The notes beneath the pieces were generated by a model. It saw only the letters and a program-made list of their open reading frames with translations. It made no database searches and was not told the DNA's origin. Shown here piece by piece: positions 7,155-10,223 of a DNA stretch of 10,223 nt; within the stretch, counting starts at the first letter, position 1, and each line of letters starts with the position of its first letter. A program made the translations under genes and the position numbers. The DNA comes from Propionibacteriales bacterium. Its GTDB lineage: Bacteria; Actinomycetota; Actinomycetes; Propionibacteriales; Propionibacteriaceae. The DNA is taken from assembly GCA_030453285.1 (NCBI GenBank), contig JAKDKP010000032.1:1-10223 (forward strand), read 5' to 3'.

Positions 7155-7846
7155 GCCAACCGCACCGCGCTCCACGTGTCCACGACCTCCTCAGGTTGGA
7201 GGATGAAGCCCGGGATCGACTGATCAAGGATGCCGAGGAGGACGGGGCGGTTTGGGCTGCCGACAGTCTGACCAGCAATCCTTGGGTCGTCGTCCGCCGC
7301 GCCCGGCCTTCGGAGCCCAGCTTGTTGGCGATCGGCATTCGTGGGGACCGGCGAATCCACCGCCGTGCGGCAGAGGTCCCTGCGGATGGATTCTCCTGCC
7401 TGCTCGCACCGCCAGATCTTGTTGACCGAGTAGATCTAGTGGGACCCGAGCGCTCTCGCCTCGGTGCCGTCAGCGCCTGCCGCATCCTGGCGTCGATGAA
7501 ATCGCCTGGCCCGCCGCACCTGCACACGGGCCAGTGGGGGCCGGGCGGAAGCCTAGGCGTCGAGTTGGCCACGGGGTCGTCTACCGTCACCCGAGACAGC
7601 GACCTCGACCTTGTCATCCAGGTCCAGGACATCCCTTGTCCCAGCGACCTAGGGGACATCGCCAACCTCCTTGCCGACATCGCCGAGCAGACGGGCACTC
7701 GGGTCGACACGCTCCTGGAGACACCCTCCGGCGGTTTCGCGCTCGGCGAACTAATTGAATCAATGAGAACAGGGGCTTCCCCAACCGTGGCGATGCGGAC
7801 CGCCTGTGGTCCTAAGCTGGTCGCGATACCGGGGAGGCTCCCATGA
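7148..7846 (+). CDS. mdcG: Phosphoribosyl-dephospho-CoA transferase MdcG (holo-carrier synthase)
   Basis: MdcG transfers the phosphoribosyl-dephospho-CoA group from the MdcB product to the carrier serine, making holo-MdcC. It is a nucleotidyltransferase-type enzyme. In this 232-aa protein the signature is 'WGPGGSLGVELATG' (130-143) followed by 'TRDSDLDLVIQ' (148-158), where Asp152 and Asp154 are the likely metal ligands. The N-terminal 'PRVHDLLRL' and 'NPWVVVRR' are also typical of MdcG. The ATG at 7148 overlaps the end of mdcE by 7 bp; GTG at 7151 is the next possible start. No clear ribosome-binding site precedes either, so expression probably depends on translation of mdcE. An upstream in-frame start at 7073 would run far into mdcE and is rejected. 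The stop overlaps the mdcH start as ATGA. Confidence 0.9.
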   Translation: MVSQPHRAPRVHDLLRLEDEARDRLIKDAEEDGAVWAADSLTSNPWVVVRRARPSEPSLLAIGIRGDRRIHRRAAEVPADGFSCLLAPPDLVDRVDLVGPERSRLGAVSACRILASMKSPGPPHLHTGQWGPGGSLGVELATGSSTVTRDSDLDLVIQVQDIPCPSDLGDIANLLADIAEQTGTRVDTLLETPSGGFALGELIESMRTGASPTVAMRTACGPKLVAIPGRLP

Positions 7847-8757
7847 CGATCGTATTCCTCTTCGGTGGTCAAGGAAGCCAGAAAACTGGCATGCTTCACC
7901 ACTGGAGTCAGGTTCCCGAGGTAGCCGACCATATTGCGGCCGCGTCGGAGACCCTGGATGAAGATGTCCTGGACTTCGATACTGCCGAAGCACTGCAAGG
8001 CACGCGGGCAGTGCAGCTGTCGCTACTCGTGCTGCAATCGGGAATATCCGCTGCCCTGCAGTCTCGTGGAATCCAACCTGATTTCGGTGCCGGTCATTCA
8101 CTGGGGGCATGGAGCGCGGCAGTTGCAGCGGGGTGTCTTCCTTACCGCGATGCCGTCAGGCTGGTGGACATTCGGTCCACCACGATGGCTGCCAGCGCCC
8201 CAAGCGGTCACGGGATGAGCGCCGTCATTGGCTTGGGCCTTCAGGCGCTCACCCGGATCGTCGACCAGCTTCGTGTCGCCGGTCACGACGCGTGGTTGAC
8301 CAACCTCAATTCGTCCACCCAATTCACCGTTTCAGGGACGAATGCAGCTCTCGACTACCTGTCCCCTCTCGCAGCCGATGCCGGGGCACAACGGGTTGTG
8401 CGGTTAAAAGTCGCGGTCCCCGCTCATTGCCCTTTAATGACTCCTGCCCGACAGGCACTGGAAAGCGTGGTCAGCGAGGTCGCAACGGGCCGTCCCAGGT
8501 TCCCGTTGCTGGCCAACACAACAGGAAGGCTGCTGCGCACCGCCGGTCCGGTGTTGTCTGACCTGGTCACGTCCACGGACCAACCGGTTCGATGGGGATC
8601 AGGCATCGCGGCGCTGTCCGAGCGAGGAATTGACCGGTGGGTGCAGGTCTCCCCTGGCAACACCCTGATTGGTCTTCTCCGCGAGCTGGACGATGGCGGG
8701 AGGTCGTGGTGCGTCGACAATGTAGGACTGGACGAGACTGCCGCGAGATGTAGGTAG
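7843..8757 (+). CDS. mdcH: Malonyl-CoA:carrier transacylase MdcH
   Basis: MdcH is a FabD-like malonyltransferase. It primes the newly made holo-carrier of malonate decarboxylase with a malonyl group from malonyl-CoA so that the catalytic cycle can begin. The 304-aa protein has the full set of family residues: 'FLFGGQGSQKTGM' (5-17), the nucleophile Ser86 in 'GHSLGAWSA', Arg111 in 'VDIRSTTM' (the malonyl-carboxylate binding position) and His195 in 'VPAHCPLM', completing the Ser-His dyad. The C-terminal 'VQVSPGNTLIGLLREL' is also typical. The ATG at 7843 overlaps the mdcG stop by 4 bp, with GGGGAGG at 7831-7837 placed 5 nt upstream. It is the last gene of the operon. A 9-bp stem (one G-T pair) spans its stop codon and may mark the transcript end. 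Confidence 0.93.
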   Translation: MTIVFLFGGQGSQKTGMLHHWSQVPEVADHIAAASETLDEDVLDFDTAEALQGTRAVQLSLLVLQSGISAALQSRGIQPDFGAGHSLGAWSAAVAAGCLPYRDAVRLVDIRSTTMAASAPSGHGMSAVIGLGLQALTRIVDQLRVAGHDAWLTNLNSSTQFTVSGTNAALDYLSPLAADAGAQRVVRLKVAVPAHCPLMTPARQALESVVSEVATGRPRFPLLANTTGRLLRTAGPVLSDLVTSTDQPVRWGSGIAALSERGIDRWVQVSPGNTLIGLLRELDDGGRSWCVDNVGLDETAARCR

Positions 8758-8795
8758 CAGAATAGCCGATCACTCGACCACACGTTCTACCTGCA
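8749..8795 (+). terminator. Possible long-loop hairpin at the end of the mdc operon
   Basis: Bases 8749-8757 can pair with 8787-8795: AGGTAG against CTACCT plus three outer pairs, one of them G-T. The loop is 29 nt and the stem includes the mdcH stop codon. A T run (TTTT at 8807-8810) follows only 11 nt after the stem. It is a weak match to an intrinsic terminator, but it is the only candidate between the operon and the next promoter. Confidence 0.22.
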
Positions 8796-8808
8796 CCCCA
8801 CTCACGTT

Positions 8809-8842
8809 TTGCGTGTCCACAGTGCCCTGTAGGGTATTTTTC
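8809..8842 (+). promoter_or_regulatory. Candidate promoter for a leaderless transcript
   Basis: TAGGGT at 8830-8835 fits the actinobacterial -10 pattern TANNNT. It places the transcription start about 7-8 bases later, at or next to the ATG at 8843. A possible -35, TTGCGT at 8809-8814, is 15 nt upstream, which is short. The bases before the ATG are GTATTTTTC, without any ribosome-binding site. Together this suggests a leaderless mRNA, which is common in actinobacteria. Confidence 0.4.
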
Positions 8843-9172
8843 ATGAAGAATGAACCGGACCTGGACGCCGTGGTGGAGCAACGGCGTCAGGCGTTCTCCG
8901 CGACTCCGCCCGCGCCCCGCATCGGCATCCCGATGTCCGCCACCTCCGCGGACGACGACGCCGAACGGCGCGCACTCGTCGCAGAGACCCTCGACTCCAC
9001 GACCGGCGACCTCAAGAAGATCGCCGAGATGCGCCGTCTCGCGGTCTCCCAGACCTACACCTGGGAGAAGGCGTTGGGGTTCTCCGTGCTGAGCATCGCC
9101 GGCGCGGTCCTGGCAGTGCTGCTGGGAATCTGGCTCTTCAACCTGGGCATCAACATGGACATCGGAAGCTGA
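8843..9172 (+). CDS. Small single-span membrane protein of unknown function
   Basis: I do not recognise this 109-aa protein. The first ~75 residues are charged and soluble: an N-terminal 'LDAVVEQRRQAF' helix, a Pro/Ala-rich stretch near 20-30, then an acidic and basic helix around 38-66 containing 'DDDAERRALVAETL' and 'DLKKIAEMRR'. One membrane helix lies at about 77-99 and only ~10 residues follow, so the protein is probably C-terminally anchored with its soluble part inside. The ATG at 8843 is preferred over the GTG at 8813 because the upstream bases look like a promoter -10 and not like coding sequence. It is followed after 13 bp by a second membrane protein gene, with which it is probably cotranscribed. 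GC-rich codon use marks it as coding and differs from the mdc genes. Confidence 0.75.
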   Translation: MKNEPDLDAVVEQRRQAFSATPPAPRIGIPMSATSADDDAERRALVAETLDSTTGDLKKIAEMRRLAVSQTYTWEKALGFSVLSIAGAVLAVLLGIWLFNLGINMDIGS

Positions 9173-9185
9173 GGGGCGGGGAATC

Positions 9186-9710
9186 ATGAGTAGTAGGAAC
9201 CAGGCCGCCGGTGGCAGCGGATGTGGCCTGCTCATCCTTCTCGCCCTGGCCATCTTCGTCCTGGCGTGGGCCATCAAGATCGGGCTGATCATCCTCGGCG
9301 TCGCCCTGGTCATCGGCAGCGTCATGATCGCGGTAGGTGGGATTATCCTGTTCTGGACCGGGGTCCACCAGCGCCCCACCGCGCAGGCCTCCCTCGACCA
9401 GTACGACGAGACCCTCACGACCCTGTCGCTGGAGTCCTCCCGCCGACTGTCCTCCTCCATCACCGCGTGGGACGACCTGCAACGCAACCGGGGCGTGGGC
9501 ACCCTGCTGGAGAAGGCCTACTACGCCGAGTCCGTGGACCCCGCCACCCGGGAGCTCTTCGACGACATCAACTTCCACGTCGAGTACGGCGAGGAACTGC
9601 TCAGCCCCGCCAACGCCCCGCTGGACCGGGAGAGCAAGATCGACCATCTCGAGGAACTGGACACCACTGCCCTGCACCTCGAGTCACTGCGACGCAGGGT
9701 CACCAGGTGA
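9186..9710 (+). CDS. Two-span membrane protein of unknown function
   Basis: I cannot assign this 174-aa protein to a family. After a short polar, Gly-rich N-terminus, residues ~12-58 form a hydrophobic hairpin of two membrane helices (about 13-31 and 35-57) with one Lys between them. Residues ~60-174 are soluble, predominantly helical and acidic, with 'LDQYDETLTTLSLESSRRL', a central 'NRGVGTLLEKAYYAESVDP' and a final charged helix ending 'LHLESLRRRVTR'. The start ATG lies 13 bp after the preceding stop, behind the G-rich GAGGGGCGGGGAA, which supplies the ribosome-binding site. The upstream neighbour also combines one membrane anchor with charged helices, so the two may act together at the membrane. 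There is no sign of a link to malonate metabolism. Confidence 0.75.
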   Translation: MSSRNQAAGGSGCGLLILLALAIFVLAWAIKIGLIILGVALVIGSVMIAVGGIILFWTGVHQRPTAQASLDQYDETLTTLSLESSRRLSSSITAWDDLQRNRGVGTLLEKAYYAESVDPATRELFDDINFHVEYGEELLSPANAPLDRESKIDHLEELDTTALHLESLRRRVTR

Positions 9711-9745
9711 GCCGAGGGGAACACCCGTTGCCCTCGCCGTCCTCT

Positions 9746-9764
9746 TGAGGTAAAGCTAAGCGAA
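9746..9764. promoter_or_regulatory. Candidate DtxR/IdeR iron box
   Basis: TGAGGTAAAGCTAAGCGAA matches the 19-bp actinobacterial iron-box consensus TTAGGTTAGCCTAACCTAA at 13 of 19 positions by eye. It ends 21 bp before the start of a siderophore-interacting protein, a class of gene often repressed by iron-loaded DtxR or IdeR. A possible promoter, TTGCCC (9728-9733) with TAAAGC (9751-9756) 17 nt later, would have its -10 inside the box. Confidence 0.5.
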
Positions 9765-9785
9765 GTACACCAGAGAGGACGCACC

Positions 9786-10223
9786 TTGCCGAACATCACG
9801 ATCACCCACGCCGACACCGGGCTCATGCACACCCGGGTCGCACGCTCCGAGCTGGTCACCCCGCACATGATGCGGGTCACCTTCGCCGGCGGCGACCTGG
9901 AGAAGCTCGACTACCAGGGCTTCGACCAGTGGTTCCGGCTCGCCCTCGCCGTGCGCTCGGACGACCGGCTGGACAATCTGCCGGCGAAGTTCGGCGTCGG
10001 TGGCCTGCTCAAGTTCCTGACCCTGCCCAAGGGCACCCGCCCGGTGATCCGCAACTACACCATCCGCGAGTTTCGCCCCGAGACCGCCGAGATGGACGTG
10101 GACTTCGTCATCCACGGTGACTCCGGCGTCGCCGGCCCGTGGGCCGCCTCCGTCGAACCGGGTGCGGAGGTCGCCATCAAAAGACAACCCAACGGGGGGG
10201 GGGCGGCGGGGGCGGCGCCGGCC
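9786..10223 (+). CDS. Siderophore-interacting protein (FAD-dependent ferric-siderophore reductase family), N-terminal part
   Basis: This is the start of a siderophore-interacting protein, a cytoplasmic flavoprotein that releases iron from imported ferric siderophores by reduction. About 130 residues of the FAD-binding domain are readable. 'RVARSELVTPHMMRVTFAGG' (17-36) begins the barrel, 'RNYTIREF' (89-96) is the Arg-x-Tyr-Thr flavin-binding signature, and 'DFVIHGDSGVAGPWA' (106-120) is the characteristic family block. The start is TTG at 9786, supported by AGAGAGGA at 9772-9779 six nt upstream; the first downstream ATG would cut conserved residues. The frame has no stop before the window end. 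After about residue 131 (base 10178) the sequence turns into Gly/Ala codons from the G-rich end and should not be trusted. The NAD(P)H-binding half is missing from the window. Confidence 0.88.
   Translation, partial: MPNITITHADTGLMHTRVARSELVTPHMMRVTFAGGDLEKLDYQGFDQWFRLALAVRSDDRLDNLPAKFGVGGLLKFLTLPKGTRPVIRNYTIREFRPETAEMDVDFVIHGDSGVAGPWAASVEPGAEVAIKRQPNGGGAAGAAPA
10180..10223. other. G-rich low-complexity right end, probable assembly artefact
   Basis: From about 10180 the protein no longer resembles its family, and from 10193 the sequence is a run of 12 G followed by G/C-only bases. It mirrors the left end of the window. I treat it as a poor-quality contig end; it truncates the siderophore-interacting protein gene artificially. 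Confidence 0.65.

Noticed and set aside
7048..7998. Minus-strand open frame of 316 codons opposite mdcG and mdcH
   Set aside because: It lies antisense to two genes with clear family motifs. Its translation is Arg/Ser/Pro-rich low complexity, the usual shadow of high-GC coding DNA.
8567..9502. Minus-strand open frame of 311 codons across the mdcH end and both membrane-protein genes
   Set aside because: It spans the intergenic promoter region, shows no domain and has shadow-type composition. The plus-strand frames have membrane helices and proper starts.
1..10223. CRISPR arrays, tRNA or rRNA genes, transposases, attachment sites
   Set aside because: No regularly spaced repeats, tRNA-like cloverleaf sequence, rRNA segments, transposase or integrase coding, or flanking direct repeats were seen on either strand.

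Overview
This window carries a complete biotin-independent malonate decarboxylase (mdc) locus from a high-GC Gram-positive bacterium. Actinobacterial features are the GC-rich codon usage, GTG and TTG starts, a probable leaderless promoter, a DtxR/IdeR-like iron box and a siderophore-interacting flavoprotein. A member of the Corynebacterium/Dietzia/Rhodococcus group is plausible, but the genus cannot be fixed from this sequence. Both ends (about 1-72 and 10180-10223) are G/C homopolymer-rich and look like low-quality contig ends rather than genome.

Layout. Minus strand, 194-1108: a LysR-type regulator (mdcR). The intergenic region from about 1109 to 1330 contains a perfect inverted repeat that is the best candidate operator. 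Plus strand, 1331-8757: one tightly packed operon in the order madL, madM, mdcA, mdcB, mdcC-mdcD fused, mdcE, mdcG, mdcH. Most junctions overlap by 1-7 bp or are separated by 1-4 bp; the exception is the 52 bp gap before mdcA. Downstream, 8843-9710, is a two-gene unit of small membrane proteins of unknown function. From 9786 to the right end is the N-terminal part of a siderophore-interacting protein behind a candidate iron box.

How the genes work together. MadLM imports malonate. MdcB makes the triphosphoribosyl-dephospho-CoA precursor and MdcG attaches it to the carrier domain (Ser25 of the MdcCD fusion). MdcH primes the carrier with malonyl from malonyl-CoA. MdcA exchanges acetyl for malonyl on the carrier, and the MdcD domain with MdcE decarboxylates malonyl-S-carrier to acetyl-S-carrier, so malonate becomes acetate plus CO2. 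MdcR presumably activates the operon in response to malonate.

The most notable feature is the single-frame fusion of the delta carrier (MdcC) to the beta subunit (MdcD), which are normally separate proteins. The mdc block is also visibly less GC-rich (about 62-63% in sampled 60-base lines) than a sampled line of the downstream genes (about 70%), which is compatible with an accessory island. Apart from the fusion, the pathway is a known one; I see no clearly new system here.
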